Shown: positions 25,459-36,580 of the stretch, one piece after another
Layout of the letters: every line of letters begins with the position of its first letter
How positions within the stretch are numbered: the first letter of the stretch is position 1
NCBI RefSeq assembly: GCF_036784765.1
Contig: NZ_CP136651.1
Coordinates: forward strand, 1,240,001-1,304,000
Origin: Novosphingobium sp. ZN18A2
GTDB lineage: Bacteria > Pseudomonadota > Alphaproteobacteria > Sphingomonadales > Sphingomonadaceae
DNA: 64,000 bases
Reading direction: 5' to 3'
The notes under the pieces: model-generated
The model's database searches: none
Told to the model about the DNA's origin: nothing
The model's input: the letters and a program-made list of their open reading frames with translations, nothing else
Program-made: the position numbers and the translations under genes

Positions 25459-27975
25459 ATGCGTTCCACTAATTGGTTGATCTCGGCGTCGGTTGCCGTT
25501 TTTGCAATGACCGGTTCTCCGGCGATGGCGCAGGATGCAGGCGCTGCGGCGACGAATGATGGCGATCCTTCGGCAATCATCGTAACTGCGCGGCGGCTTA
25601 GCGAGCGTTTGCAGGACGTGCCGGCCTCGGTTTCCGTCCTGACGGCGGCCGACCTCCAGACCACGGGGGCAGAACGGGCGCAGGACTTCGTCCAATTGAC
25701 GCCCGGCGTCACCATCGTGACGGGAACCGCCGAAGCGGGCGATACCCAGATCAACATTCGCGGCATCAACGGCGCGCGCGATGCGGAAAGTTCGGTCGCC
25801 CTTGTGGTGGACGGAATTCTAAAGACCAATACTGCTCAGCTGAACCAGCAGCAGGGTACGTTGCAGCAGGTTGAAATTCTCAAGGGACCGCAAGGTGCGA
25901 TCTATGGCCGCAATGCGGCTGCTGGCGCGATCGTGGTTCAGACGTTGAAGCCTGGATCGGAATTCGAAGGCGCCGCCCGCGCTTCATATGGCGAAAACAA
26001 TACCTTCATGGGAACCGCTTACGTCGCGGGTCCGCTTGCCGACAATGTGGGCGCCGTTCTGTCGGGTTACTATTCTTCGACCGACGGATTCTTCAAGAAC
26101 ATCTATCTCAATGATTCCAGCACGGTAGACCAGAAGAAGGACTGGTCTGTCGACGGTCGGGTGATGGTAGGCCGCGACACCGCGACGCAGCTGGATATCA
26201 AGGCTCGTTACGGCGAGTTTCACGGTGCATCCCTGCCGTTTAACGCCGCGTTCCATTTACCGGGGTTCGCTGCGGTGAACCCTGCCTTCAACGAGAATGT
26301 GAACGCTCATCCGTTTCATTTCTACAACAACATTCCGGCGACCAACGACCAGACGAGTTTCGATGTGTCGGCCAAGCTCGATCAACAACTGGGCGGGATG
26401 AAGCTGGTTGCCTGGCTGCTCTATTCCAACGTCAAACAGGATCTTGTTGCAGATGGAACCTCGGCGGACTTCGGCCGCTACATTAGCGCAGTAGATCCAG
26501 CAGTTGATTCATCGGTGAACGCTTGTTTCAATTCGACTGCGGCGCTGACCGGATTTCCGGTCAATCAACCCGCCTTCATCGGTCAGATTCCGGTGCCGTT
26601 CCTGTTCGCGCCGGCGAATGGATCGACCTTCGGTCCTTACAGTCCGACGACATGCGACGGTACACAATACCAGGTTCGTAATCAGGAGGACATAAGCGGC
26701 GAAATCCGGCTGATGTCCGATCACGGCGGCCCCCTGCAATGGCAAGTGGGAGCCTATTACCTGCACATCAACCGCAAGGTCGGTGTGAGCCTTGGCGCCG
26801 ATAGCGGGCAGGGCGTAATCAAGCAGCTCTACAATCCGCCCACCTCGGTGAATCCGACCTCGCTGCTACTTGCGGACAATTTCAAGACCGACGTTTACGC
26901 AGGCTTCGGTTCGCTTGAATGGAAGCCTTCTGCGCAGTTTCGCGCGGGTCTTGCGCTGCGTTATGACATCGAAGACAGGAAATCGGCATCGCTCGTGCCG
27001 ACTGCGACGGATCCCTTCACCGGCGGCCCTATCAATCCGGGGCAGGCATTCGGCCCGCTTACGCCGAAATCGGCTCGGTTTGAACAGTTCGAACCCAAGA
27101 TCACTTTGAATTGGGAGCCTTCACCCAACGTGAACCTCTATGCCAACTGGGGCATCGGCTTCAAATCCGGCGGGTTCAACAACCAGGGTTCCGCTGCGTT
27201 GATCGATGCGAACTTCAACCAGTTTATCAATGCGGGCGTGACGATAAACGACCAGTACAAGAAGGAGTGGTCGAGCGCCTGGGAGGCGGGCATCAAGGGC
27301 AGCATGCTCGACGACCATCTGACTTTCGATCTTGCAGGATATTATACCCGCGTTCACGATATGCAGTTCTTCGAGTTCTTCGTCGGAAGTTTCGGCCTGC
27401 TGCGCGTCGTTTCGAATATTGACCTTGTCGACATCAAAGGCGCGGAGGCGAACGTAACCGCCAGGCTTATTCGTAACTGGAAGGTGTACGGCTCACTCAA
27501 CGTTACCGACAGCAAGATCCTGAAGAACAGCTCGCGGCCCTATACGGTTGGCAACAAATCACCCTATACCGCCGACTACACGATCAACCTGGGCACGGAA
27601 CTCGATCCTGATCTGACCGATACGATCAAGCTGGTCGTGCGAGCGGATTACCGGATCACCGGGCCGACCTGGTTCCATACGGTTCAGAACCAGACGCGGC
27701 CGACACTGTTTTCCGGACTTCTGCCCATTTCCGCTCTGGCCCTGCCTTCGTCCGTAGGCGATGCGAACTTCGCGGCGGCCCGCAGGGATGCCTTCGGTGT
27801 CCTGAACCTTCGCGCCGGCCTGAAAACCGATCACTTCACCATAACGGTATTCGCCGACAATGCTCTCGACCGGAAATACATTGCCGAGGCCATTCCGGCG
27901 ATCGAGTTCGGCGGATCGTTCATCTCTCCGGGAGCGCGCCGCACCATCGGTGTGGAAATCGGAGCAAAGTTTTGA
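25459..27975 (+). CDS. TonB-dependent outer membrane receptor
   Basis: Outer-membrane 22-strand barrel for energised uptake, 838 aa. It has a Sec signal peptide (MRSTNWLISASVAVFAMTGSPAMAQ, cleavage after residue 25), a TonB-box-like IIVTARR, and a plug domain from ERLQDVPASVSVLTAADL through QINIRGINGARD to LKGPQGAIYGRNAAAGAI. The barrel ends in the typical aromatic residue (IGAKF). GGGG before the ATG supports the start. In sphingomonads such receptors often import aromatic or plant-derived compounds rather than siderophores. The divergent catabolic operon suggests that it imports the substrate of that pathway. Confidence 0.96.
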   Translation: MRSTNWLISASVAVFAMTGSPAMAQDAGAAATNDGDPSAIIVTARRLSERLQDVPASVSVLTAADLQTTGAERAQDFVQLTPGVTIVTGTAEAGDTQINIRGINGARDAESSVALVVDGILKTNTAQLNQQQGTLQQVEILKGPQGAIYGRNAAAGAIVVQTLKPGSEFEGAARASYGENNTFMGTAYVAGPLADNVGAVLSGYYSSTDGFFKNIYLNDSSTVDQKKDWSVDGRVMVGRDTATQLDIKARYGEFHGASLPFNAAFHLPGFAAVNPAFNENVNAHPFHFYNNIPATNDQTSFDVSAKLDQQLGGMKLVAWLLYSNVKQDLVADGTSADFGRYISAVDPAVDSSVNACFNSTAALTGFPVNQPAFIGQIPVPFLFAPANGSTFGPYSPTTCDGTQYQVRNQEDISGEIRLMSDHGGPLQWQVGAYYLHINRKVGVSLGADSGQGVIKQLYNPPTSVNPTSLLLADNFKTDVYAGFGSLEWKPSAQFRAGLALRYDIEDRKSASLVPTATDPFTGGPINPGQAFGPLTPKSARFEQFEPKITLNWEPSPNVNLYANWGIGFKSGGFNNQGSAALIDANFNQFINAGVTINDQYKKEWSSAWEAGIKGSMLDDHLTFDLAGYYTRVHDMQFFEFFVGSFGLLRVVSNIDLVDIKGAEANVTARLIRNWKVYGSLNVTDSKILKNSSRPYTVGNKSPYTADYTINLGTELDPDLTDTIKLVVRADYRITGPTWFHTVQNQTRPTLFSGLLPISALALPSSVGDANFAAARRDAFGVLNLRAGLKTDHFTITVFADNALDRKYIAEAIPAIEFGGSFISPGARRTIGVEIGAKF

Positions 27976-28176
27976 GAAACCAAGCTGAATGAGCCCTAGG
28001 TAGCACTTGCAAAGGGCGCTCCCTCAACCTCGATCAGACAAACATCGTATCTGACGTTAATGGCATTTGCGATGCATCTGATCGAGGATGGGGGCGCAAG
28101 GGTAGGGGGCATTGCACTTAGGGGGCGTGTCAGAAGAATTTCACCCGGGTGCACAAAGGGTAGGGCTGGGCCATGC

Positions 28177-28398
28177 CCCGTCGTCGAACGCGGGATTGAT
28201 ATCTGCCACCAAACCGTGCGCTATTGGTGGACCAGATTAGGGCCGATGTTTGCCGTTGACCCCAATGCGATGCAGTGCTTCCGGTGGATGAAGACGCTGC
28301 AGAAATTCGCTTCTGTTCACGCATCGATCCTCAACCACTTTTCACAGGAACGCCATCTCGTCAGCAGGCCGCTTTCCGGGAGCCTTGCGTTCGGTTGA
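28177..28398 (+). pseudogene. IS6-family transposase relic
   Basis: The frame reads ERGIDICHQTVRYWWTRLGPMFAVD, corresponding to the N-terminal HTH region of IS6 transposases, and then jumps to TLQKFASVHASILNHFSQERHLVSR, the C-terminal region. The whole DDE domain between them is missing. It is a deleted, dead copy and differs in sequence from the intact IS6 at 8945. The surrounding stretch 27976-28624 contains nothing else recognisable. Confidence 0.7.
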
Positions 28399-28600
28399 GC
28401 GCAGTTTTCATCCGACCGACACCTCCCGCCGGAGGATACTGCCCTCGGGATGTCCCCTTAGAAGCGGACGACAGGTCAGCATATTCATGTTTCCGTCCCC
28501 TGTTCGACCTTCCGGCGGTTCGTGCAAAGTCGCCGTTTTATTACACAAGTGTTTGTTAAAAAGCAAAAAAACATCTTTAGGCCAGATCAATAAGCTCGCA

Positions 28601-28621
28601 ATCGTCCCAAATTTGGACGAT
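28601..28621 (-). terminator. Inverted repeat just after atpG
   Basis: ATCGTCC-CAAATTT-GGACGAT forms a stem 4 bases beyond the atpG stop on the minus strand. No strong T-tract follows, so its role in ending the ATPase operon is uncertain. Confidence 0.35.
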
Positions 28622-28624
28622 GCC

Positions 28625-29491
28625 TTAATGCCGGCCGGCTTGCGATCCGGCCGCCAGTTCCACGACTTCTTCGGTAATCTGCTCCTGCCGCAGGCGGCGG
28701 GCCTCTGCGATCAGCGTGTCGTGCCTTTGCGCGATGTTGTTCCGGGCAGCCGCCATGGCGAGCATCCGCGCTTCGTTTTCGGCGGCGAACGACATCACCG
28801 CCGCTTCGCCAAGTTCTGCAAAGACATATTCGTCCACCAGCCGGGCGAGCAGGTCGGGCGCGGAAATCTGGATCAGCGGAGGGGCGCTGCTGCGCACTTC
28901 GTGAAAGCGCAAGAAATCGAATGGCAACAGGCGACGGTTGACCGTTCGTTGCGCCTCTCCACTTTCCGCAGGCAGCTGGTGGACGATGTAGAGTTCGGTT
29001 CCCGGACGCCCCGAAAGGCGGTTGAACAGGTTGTCTGCCAGCCGGTTGGCCAGCGTCGAGGTTTCGTCGATATGGGCGGCCATCGGCAACGACCAGGCGG
29101 GATCGAATGCACGTTCGCGGGCTGCGGCAAGCGCGCGGTCGCCCACTATGACCAGTTCAGTGTGGCGGTCACCCGGCGCCTCCAATAGGGCGGTAGCGGC
29201 GTTCAGTACCTTCGTGTTGAACGCGCCGACAAAACCGTGTTCCGATCCGAAAGCGATAACGGTGCGCGATTGCGCTTCGTCCTCTCCAGCAAGCCGGGGC
29301 GCCGTCGGGAGCAGGGCGAGTGCCTGCGCTATGGCGGCACCGACCGTACCAGCATAGGACTGGACGCCTGCCAGCCGCCCCGCGGCTTCCTGCAACCGCG
29401 TGGCAGCGATCGCGCGCATCGCGCCGACGACCGATGAAAGCTGGCCGACGCTTTTGATCCGCGCCTCTATCGCGTCCAGCCGCTCAGCCAT
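28625..29491 (-). CDS. atpG: N-type ATPase gamma subunit
   Basis: Central stalk subunit linking F1 catalysis to c-ring rotation, 288 aa. The N-terminal helix [36 protein letters not shown] and the C-terminal helix around [45 protein letters not shown] are the coiled-coil parts of gamma. The middle is divergent from standard AtpG, typical for N-ATPases. It is the last gene of the operon and overlaps atpA by 8 bases. Confidence 0.88.
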   Translation of the reverse strand: MAERLDAIEARIKSVGQLSSVVGAMRAIAATRLQEAAGRLAGVQSYAGTVGAAIAQALALLPTAPRLAGEDEAQSRTVIAFGSEHGFVGAFNTKVLNAATALLEAPGDRHTELVIVGDRALAAARERAFDPAWSLPMAAHIDETSTLANRLADNLFNRLSGRPGTELYIVHQLPAESGEAQRTVNRRLLPFDFLRFHEVRSSAPPLIQISAPDLLARLVDEYVFAELGEAAVMSFAAENEARMLAMAAARNNIAQRHDTLIAEARRLRQEQITEEVVELAAGSQAGRH

Positions 29492-31022
29492 CGGCCAGTT
29501 CCGTCACCAGCGCGGCGAGCGCGGAGAGCGTCTGGTCGTCCAGCTTTTCGCCGCCCTCGATCCTTGCGGCAAGGCCCGGCATCCGGGTTGGCAGCGTTGC
29601 GGCAATCCGTTCGCGCAGGACGGGAATTGCGTCGGGCGCAACGGGGTCGAGCGCGCCTTGTCCAAGCGCGGCGAGAAGCGCGACTTCGGCCTCTACCGGC
29701 ATGGCCGCGAAACGGCTTTGCACCAGCACTGCGCGAATGCGCTCTCCGCGCGTCAGGACAGGGCGGAAGCGCGTATCGGTTATGCCACCGAAGCGCGTGA
29801 ACATTTCAAGTTCCTGGAATTGCGCGTAATCCAGCCTTACGCGCCCGGAAACCTGGCGAAGCGCGGGGCGCTGCGCCTTGCCGCCGACTCGGCTGACGCT
29901 GAGCCCGACATCGACCGCCGGGCGCCGGTTCGCCGCGAACAGCTTTGAATCCATCACGATCTGGCCATCGGTGATGGAGATGAGGTTGGTGGGAATATAG
30001 GCGGAAAGGTTGCCGGCATCGGTCTCCGCGATCGGCAGTGCGGTCAGCGAACCGCCACCCAGTTCGGGCGCAAGCCGTGCCGCGCGTTCAAGCAGGCGGG
30101 CGTGGAGGTAGAAGATGTCGCCCGGATAGGCTTCACGCCCCGGCGGTTCGCGCGTCAGCAACGCCAGTTCGCGGTGCGTTGCCGCGTGCTTGGTCAGGTC
30201 GTCGATCACGATCAGCGCATGCCCGCCCTTGTCGCGCACGTGCTCTGCCATGGTGAATCCGGCAAAGGGCGCGATCCATTGGAGGCCCGGTGCCGAGGCG
30301 GCGGGGGCGATGACGAAGATGCAGCGTTCGAACGCCCCGTGGGTGCGCACCGCTTCGATGGCGCGTTCGATCGCCGAGGCTCGCTGCCCTACCGCGACGT
30401 AGACGCAGACCATGTCCGAATGCTTCTGGTTGATGATCGCGTCTAGCGCGAGCGATGTCTTGCCCGTTGCGCGGTCGCCGATGATCAGCTCTCGCTGTCC
30501 GCGTCCGAGCGCGAACAACGCGTCGACTACCAAAACACCGGTTTCCACCGGTTCACTTACCAGCGCGCGCTCGATGATCGCGGGGGCGGCGCGTTCCACC
30601 GGCATCCAGCCGTCGGGCCTGATCGGGTCGCCTTCGTCCAGCTGTCGGCCCAGCGGATCGACCACGCGGCCAAGCAGCCCGTCGCCAACCGGCACCTGCA
30701 CGACTTCGCCGGTTCCGGACACGCGCGTACCCGCTTCGATCGCGTCGGCTTCATCGAGGATGATCGCACTGATCGTTTCCTCGTCGAGCGCGAGGGCAAG
30801 TCCGGTCTTGCCGCCTTCGAAGTGCAGCAGCTCGTTCAGCCGGACGTCCGGCAGGCCGGAAATATGCGCGATGCCATCGCCCACCTGCACCACGGTTCCG
30901 AACGAGCGGGCCTGCGGCGCAAGGTCAACCGTGGCGAGGGCGCGGCGTCCCTGCGCAAGCCAGCGCGCGTCTTCCGCCGCGGCTGGCGCGCCGCCTTCTG
31001 CGCGTTCCTTATCCCCCTTCAT
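29484..31022 (-). CDS. atpA: N-type ATPase alpha subunit
   Basis: Non-catalytic nucleotide-binding F1 subunit, 512 aa. The P-loop is [19 protein letters not shown]. Other alpha hallmarks are [47 protein letters not shown], and [45 protein letters not shown]. It starts 14 bases inside the end of atpF. The short N-terminus lacks the long membrane-targeting helix of some alphas. Confidence 0.95.
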   Translation of the reverse strand: MKGDKERAEGGAPAAAEDARWLAQGRRALATVDLAPQARSFGTVVQVGDGIAHISGLPDVRLNELLHFEGGKTGLALALDEETISAIILDEADAIEAGTRVSGTGEVVQVPVGDGLLGRVVDPLGRQLDEGDPIRPDGWMPVERAAPAIIERALVSEPVETGVLVVDALFALGRGQRELIIGDRATGKTSLALDAIINQKHSDMVCVYVAVGQRASAIERAIEAVRTHGAFERCIFVIAPAASAPGLQWIAPFAGFTMAEHVRDKGGHALIVIDDLTKHAATHRELALLTREPPGREAYPGDIFYLHARLLERAARLAPELGGGSLTALPIAETDAGNLSAYIPTNLISITDGQIVMDSKLFAANRRPAVDVGLSVSRVGGKAQRPALRQVSGRVRLDYAQFQELEMFTRFGGITDTRFRPVLTRGERIRAVLVQSRFAAMPVEAEVALLAALGQGALDPVAPDAIPVLRERIAATLPTRMPGLAARIEGGEKLDDQTLSALAALVTELADG

Positions 31023-31767
31023 CGGATTGCTCCGGTTCCGCCGCGAGGCCGGCCGCTATGCGACCGAGCCCATCGCGCAGGCTGGCATCGATCTCCACGC
31101 CGCCCCCGGCCAGGCGCAGGCCCGCAATCAGCGCCGGATCGACACGCGGGGTAAAGCTTGCCTGCTTGCCAAGGTTCCGCTTTATCATCGCGTCAAGCAT
31201 GGCGCCCTCCGCCTTGTCGAGCGGCCTTGCCACGGTAAGCTCCGCCCGTGCCGGATCGCCCGAGATGGCATCGCGCGACGGTTGCGGAAGTGCCTTCAAT
31301 GCCTTCTCGAAGCCATTGAAAAATGAAGAAACTGGCAAACCCCTTGCCGGGCCTTCCAGCAGCTTATGCGCGATGTCGATAGCCAGCGCATTGGCGCGGT
31401 GTCCGACGCGTGCATTCTCCGTGTGCTTCAGCCGGGTGATCTGCTCTGCCGCTTCCGACCTTTGCCGGGCGATCTCCGCCTCGGTATCGCGGAGCAGAGC
31501 CGCGCGCTGCTTTTCGGCTTCCTTGCGCGCATCCTCGACTATCGCCTTGCGGTCTATCACTACGGAATCGCGGCGCGCCTGTGCCTCGCGGTCTGCCTGT
31601 TGAGCCGCGTCTCTGGCGCTGGCCGCATCATCGAGCAGCCTCTGCGCCTCTGCCTGCCGCTCTTCCACGATCCGGGCCATCGGACGGAACAGGAAGCGCC
31701 CGAGGATGGCCACCAGCACAAGCAGGTTGACCGCCTGCAGCACCAGTGTCCACCAGTCGATTTGCAT
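31009..31767 (-). CDS. atpF: N-type ATPase b subunit with delta-like C-terminus
   Basis: Peripheral stalk subunit, 252 aa, longer than a usual b subunit (about 160). One N-terminal transmembrane helix ([19 protein letters not shown]) is followed by a long charged coiled coil ([26 protein letters not shown]...). The C-terminal segment [33 protein letters not shown] resembles the C-terminus of delta/OSCP (DPSLIGG...DGSLR). Since the operon has no separate delta gene, b and delta functions are probably fused. The ATG at 31767 gives the usual [11 protein letters not shown] start. Confidence 0.9.
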   Translation of the reverse strand: MQIDWWTLVLQAVNLLVLVAILGRFLFRPMARIVEERQAEAQRLLDDAASARDAAQQADREAQARRDSVVIDRKAIVEDARKEAEKQRAALLRDTEAEIARQRSEAAEQITRLKHTENARVGHRANALAIDIAHKLLEGPARGLPVSSFFNGFEKALKALPQPSRDAISGDPARAELTVARPLDKAEGAMLDAMIKRNLGKQASFTPRVDPALIAGLRLAGGGVEIDASLRDGLGRIAAGLAAEPEQSDEGG

Positions 31768-31781
31768 GACTGCCGTGCCCC

Positions 31782-32024
31782 TTACTTGATGTAGGGATTG
31801 GCGAAGAGCAGAAGCAGCGCGACGACCAGGCAATAGATCGCCATGGTTTCAATCATGGCGAGGCCGACGAAGAGCGTGCGCGCGATGGTGCCGTCGGATT
31901 CTGGTTGCCTTGCGATGGCGTCCATTGCCGCGGCAACGGCGCGCCCTTCGGCCAGTGCGGGGCCGATTGCCCCGAACGAAACGGCCAGCGCAGCGCCGAT
32001 AATGCTGATTTCCTCGGTGGTCAT
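31782..32024 (-). CDS. atpE: N-type ATPase c subunit
   Basis: Proteolipid that forms the rotating ion-carrying ring, 80 aa, two transmembrane helices joined by the polar loop AIARQPESDGT. The essential carboxylate in helix 2 is Glu59 (MIETMAIY), with Thr60 and Tyr64 next to it. Helix 1 carries an additional Glu26 (GPALAEGRA). The ES/T..Y pattern was the basis for predicting sodium coupling in N-ATPases, while two facing carboxylates have been reported for a proton-coupled N-type ring. The start ATG at 32024 overlaps the atpB stop by ATGA. Confidence 0.93.
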   Translation of the reverse strand: MTTEEISIIGAALAVSFGAIGPALAEGRAVAAAMDAIARQPESDGTIARTLFVGLAMIETMAIYCLVVALLLLFANPYIK

Positions 32025-32722
32025 GCCTCGGTTTCCTCTTGCGGGTCTTCTGTCTGTTGGGACGTGTCGCGCACCGCCGCGGCGATGAACACGGTTGAAA
32101 GAATGGCGAAGATGTAGGCCTGAACCGCGCCGGTCAGCAGTTCCAGCGCCATGAGCGGGATCGGTACGAGAAGTCCGGCCAGCGACAGGACGATGCCCAC
32201 CACGAACACCCCGCTCATCACGTTGCCGAACAGGCGCACCAGCAATGAGAATGTGCGCGTCACCTGCTCCACCAGGTTGAGCGGGGCCATGATCCAGCTC
32301 GGCTCTGCAAACGTGCGCAGGTATCCCAGCGGGCCGTTTGCGCGGATGCCGTGCCAGATGGTTGCGAAGAACACGATCAGCGCCAGCGCGGCGTCTGTCT
32401 CGATCCGCGATGTCGGCGGGTGAACGCCGGGTATCAGCGAAGACCAGTTGGCAGCGAGGATGAACAGGAAGATCGTGCCGATCAGCGCGCGATAAGGTGC
32501 CGGATCGGCCTGAACGATGTCGGCGATCTGGCGGTCGAGGGCGCGCGTCACCAGTTCGAACGCCGCCTGTGCCTTGCCGGGGCGCAGCTTCAGCCGCCGC
32601 GTGACAAGAAGCGAGCCAAGCATCATCGCCGCCATGATGCCCCATGTCGCGATCACCGGCGCGGTGATGGGCACGGGGCCGGCATGGAACAGCGGCTCCA
32701 TGACAAGGGGTGAACCCTTCAT
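32021..32722 (-). CDS. atpB: N-type ATPase a subunit
   Basis: Fo stator subunit forming the ion half-channels, 233 aa, about five transmembrane segments. The key helix contains the essential Arg in LLVRLFGNVMSGVFVVGI, and the last helix is MALELLTGAVQAYIFAILSTVF. The region FLFILAANWSSLIPGVHPPTSRIETDAALALIVFF is characteristic. The ATG at 32722 forms an ATGA overlap with atpR; ATG 32701 is an alternative. The longer ORF upstream is a frame extension through atpR. Confidence 0.93.
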   Translation of the reverse strand: MKGSPLVMEPLFHAGPVPITAPVIATWGIMAAMMLGSLLVTRRLKLRPGKAQAAFELVTRALDRQIADIVQADPAPYRALIGTIFLFILAANWSSLIPGVHPPTSRIETDAALALIVFFATIWHGIRANGPLGYLRTFAEPSWIMAPLNLVEQVTRTFSLLVRLFGNVMSGVFVVGIVLSLAGLLVPIPLMALELLTGAVQAYIFAILSTVFIAAAVRDTSQQTEDPQEETEA

Positions 32723-32994
32723 GGATCGCGCCTCGCCTTGCGCAGGACTGCTGCGCGTGCGGCGAAAAGGCCGACGGACCCGGCCAGCAGCGGCCACGCG
32801 CCAAGCCGTGCAAGCAGGAACAGGCCGCCGGCGAGAATCGCAAGCCGACCGAATTGAAGCAGGACGGCGCGCGGTGCGCGGCCTTGCGCATAGTCCTGCG
32901 TGACTGTGTGCAGCGATGAGAAATGAATCCATCCCAGCAATGCCCCGCCCAACAGTGCGGCGGCGATGGTCAGGGCGGGGGTGAGCGCGATCAT
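32719..32994 (-). CDS. atpR: N-type ATPase subunit AtpR
   Basis: Small membrane protein found only in N-ATPase operons, 91 aa. Three hydrophobic segments are visible (LTIAAALLGGALLGWIHF, AILAGGLFLLARLG, PLLAGSVGLFAARAAVL). The SSLHTVTQDY turn with conserved polar residues is family-like. In published analyses AtpR was proposed to help c-ring assembly or stability, but this is not proven. Both ends overlap neighbouring genes by ATGA. Confidence 0.85.
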   Translation of the reverse strand: MIALTPALTIAAALLGGALLGWIHFSSLHTVTQDYAQGRAPRAVLLQFGRLAILAGGLFLLARLGAWPLLAGSVGLFAARAAVLRKARRDP

Positions 32995-33310
32995 AGCCGC
33001 CTCTGCATCCAGCGCCATGCCGACCACATGCCCAGCCCGGCGCCGATCATGAAGAAGGGGGGCGTAAGCGAAAGGCCGGTGCCGAAATACCAGTCGAGCC
33101 AGCGTCCGGCCACAAGGCCCAGCAGCATAGGCGAAACGGTTATCCAGCCGAGCACGCCGATCTGCCCCAGCCACGTGCCCATGGAGGGGCCGGGATCGGC
33201 GCGGTGGCGCCTGTCCCGGCTGCTGGCCTTGTGCACGGCGCGCGTCATCGGGTCGCCGGGGGGCGGTGTCGACGAAGACGGAGGCGTCGACGATGGCGGG
33301 GGCTCGGCCG

Positions 33311-33314
<4 letters not shown>
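32991..33314 (-). CDS. atpQ: N-type ATPase AtpQ (AtpI-like) protein
   Basis: 107-aa membrane protein of the F0F1 AtpI/AtpQ type. A Pro/Ser-rich hydrophilic N-terminus is followed by GQIGVLGWITVSPMLLGLVAGRWLDWYFGTG and FFMIGAGLGMWSAWRWMQRR, two transmembrane helices with the GRWLD motif shared with AtpI. AtpI-type proteins have been linked to c-ring assembly or Mg transport. The start overlaps the atpC stop by ATGA; an internal Met at residue 23 is a possible alternative start. Confidence 0.87.
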
Positions 33315-35605
<2,291 letters not shown>

Positions 35606-35896
35606 ATGAACCAGATTTTGAAATGGACCCTCCTGCCGCTCGCCTCCACGGCCATTCTGCTTTCCGGCGCGGCGAATGCGGCGCCCGCGCCCAAGGTGTC
35701 CAAGGCAAGGGCGCAAGTCATTGCGCTGAAGGCGGCGCCAGGCAAGATCGTCGAGTCCGATTATGAAAAGGAAGACGGTATCTGGCGTTGGTCTTTCGAT
35801 ATCCGGCAAGGCAAGCGCATTCACGAAATCGGGATCGATGTCATGACCGGCAAGATCGTCGAAAGCAGCTTTGAAACCCCTGGCGACAAGGACTGA
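35606..35896 (+). CDS. PepSY domain periplasmic protein
   Basis: Small exported protein, 96 aa. A signal peptide (MNQILKWTLLPLASTAILLSGAANAAP, cleavage about residue 25) precedes a single PepSY domain: VSKARAQVIALKAAPGKIVESDYEKEDGIWRWSFDI and KRIHEIGIDVMTGKIVESS. PepSY proteins are often small periplasmic inhibitors or sensors next to two-component systems. GGAG lies 13 bases before the ATG. The gene is first in the cassette and 9 bases before the response regulator gene, so it probably modulates the kinase or is its output. Confidence 0.92.
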   Translation: MNQILKWTLLPLASTAILLSGAANAAPAPKVSKARAQVIALKAAPGKIVESDYEKEDGIWRWSFDIRQGKRIHEIGIDVMTGKIVESSFETPGDKD

Positions 35897-35905
35897 TCGG
35901 AGGCC

Positions 35906-36580
35906 GTGCGTATCCTGGTGGCCGAAGACGAGCCGGAAACCGCGCAGTTCGTGGCAAACGGCCTCCGGGAACACGGGCACAACGTGCTGCTTGCGAGTAG
36001 CGGCCCCGATGCGCTGCACTTCGGTCTTACCGAAGATCTGGACCTGATGATCCTTGACCGCATGCTGCCGGAACTGGACGGGCTATCCGTCCTGCGCCGG
36101 CTGCGGGCGGCGGAGATCATGGCACCGGCGATCATGCTGACGGCCCTCGGCCGGATAGAGGACCGCATCGAAGGACTGGATGCCGGTGCCGACGATTATC
36201 TGGTCAAACCGTTTGCCTTTGGCGAACTGTTCGCGCGGGTTAATGCCCTCAGCCGCCGCGCCGCGCCGCAAGAGGCGGTTACGCGGCTGGTGGCAGGCCC
36301 GATCGAGATGGACCTGCTGCGGCGTGAAGTGCGGCGCGATGGCGCGCCTGTCACGCTTCAGCCGCGCGAATTTCGCGTGCTGGAAGAGTTGATGCGCCAT
36401 CCGGGCGAATTCGTGACGCGCACGATGCTGCTCGAAAGGGTTTGGGATTTCCACTTCGACCCGCAGACCAAGATCGTGGAAACGCACATCAGCCGGTTGC
36501 GTTCGAAGCTGAACGAAGGCGGGTTGCCGGACGTCATAGAAACCGTGCGCGGTGTCGGTTACCGGATGCGCGAACAATGA
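35906..36580 (+). CDS. OmpR/PhoB family response regulator
   Basis: Two-component DNA-binding regulator, 224 aa. The receiver domain has acidic residues in VAEDEPETAQFV, the phosphoacceptor in LMILDRMLPELDG, and the conserved Lys in GADDYLVKPFAFGELFARV. The winged-helix domain shows LQPREFRVLEELMRHPGEFVTRTMLLERVW and VETHISRLRSKLNE...IETVRGVGYRM. The start is GTG at 35906 with GGAGG just before. Its stop overlaps the kinase ATG (ATGA). It probably controls the RND pump genes downstream. Confidence 0.96.
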   Translation: MRILVAEDEPETAQFVANGLREHGHNVLLASSGPDALHFGLTEDLDLMILDRMLPELDGLSVLRRLRAAEIMAPAIMLTALGRIEDRIEGLDAGADDYLVKPFAFGELFARVNALSRRAAPQEAVTRLVAGPIEMDLLRREVRRDGAPVTLQPREFRVLEELMRHPGEFVTRTMLLERVWDFHFDPQTKIVETHISRLRSKLNEGGLPDVIETVRGVGYRMREQ

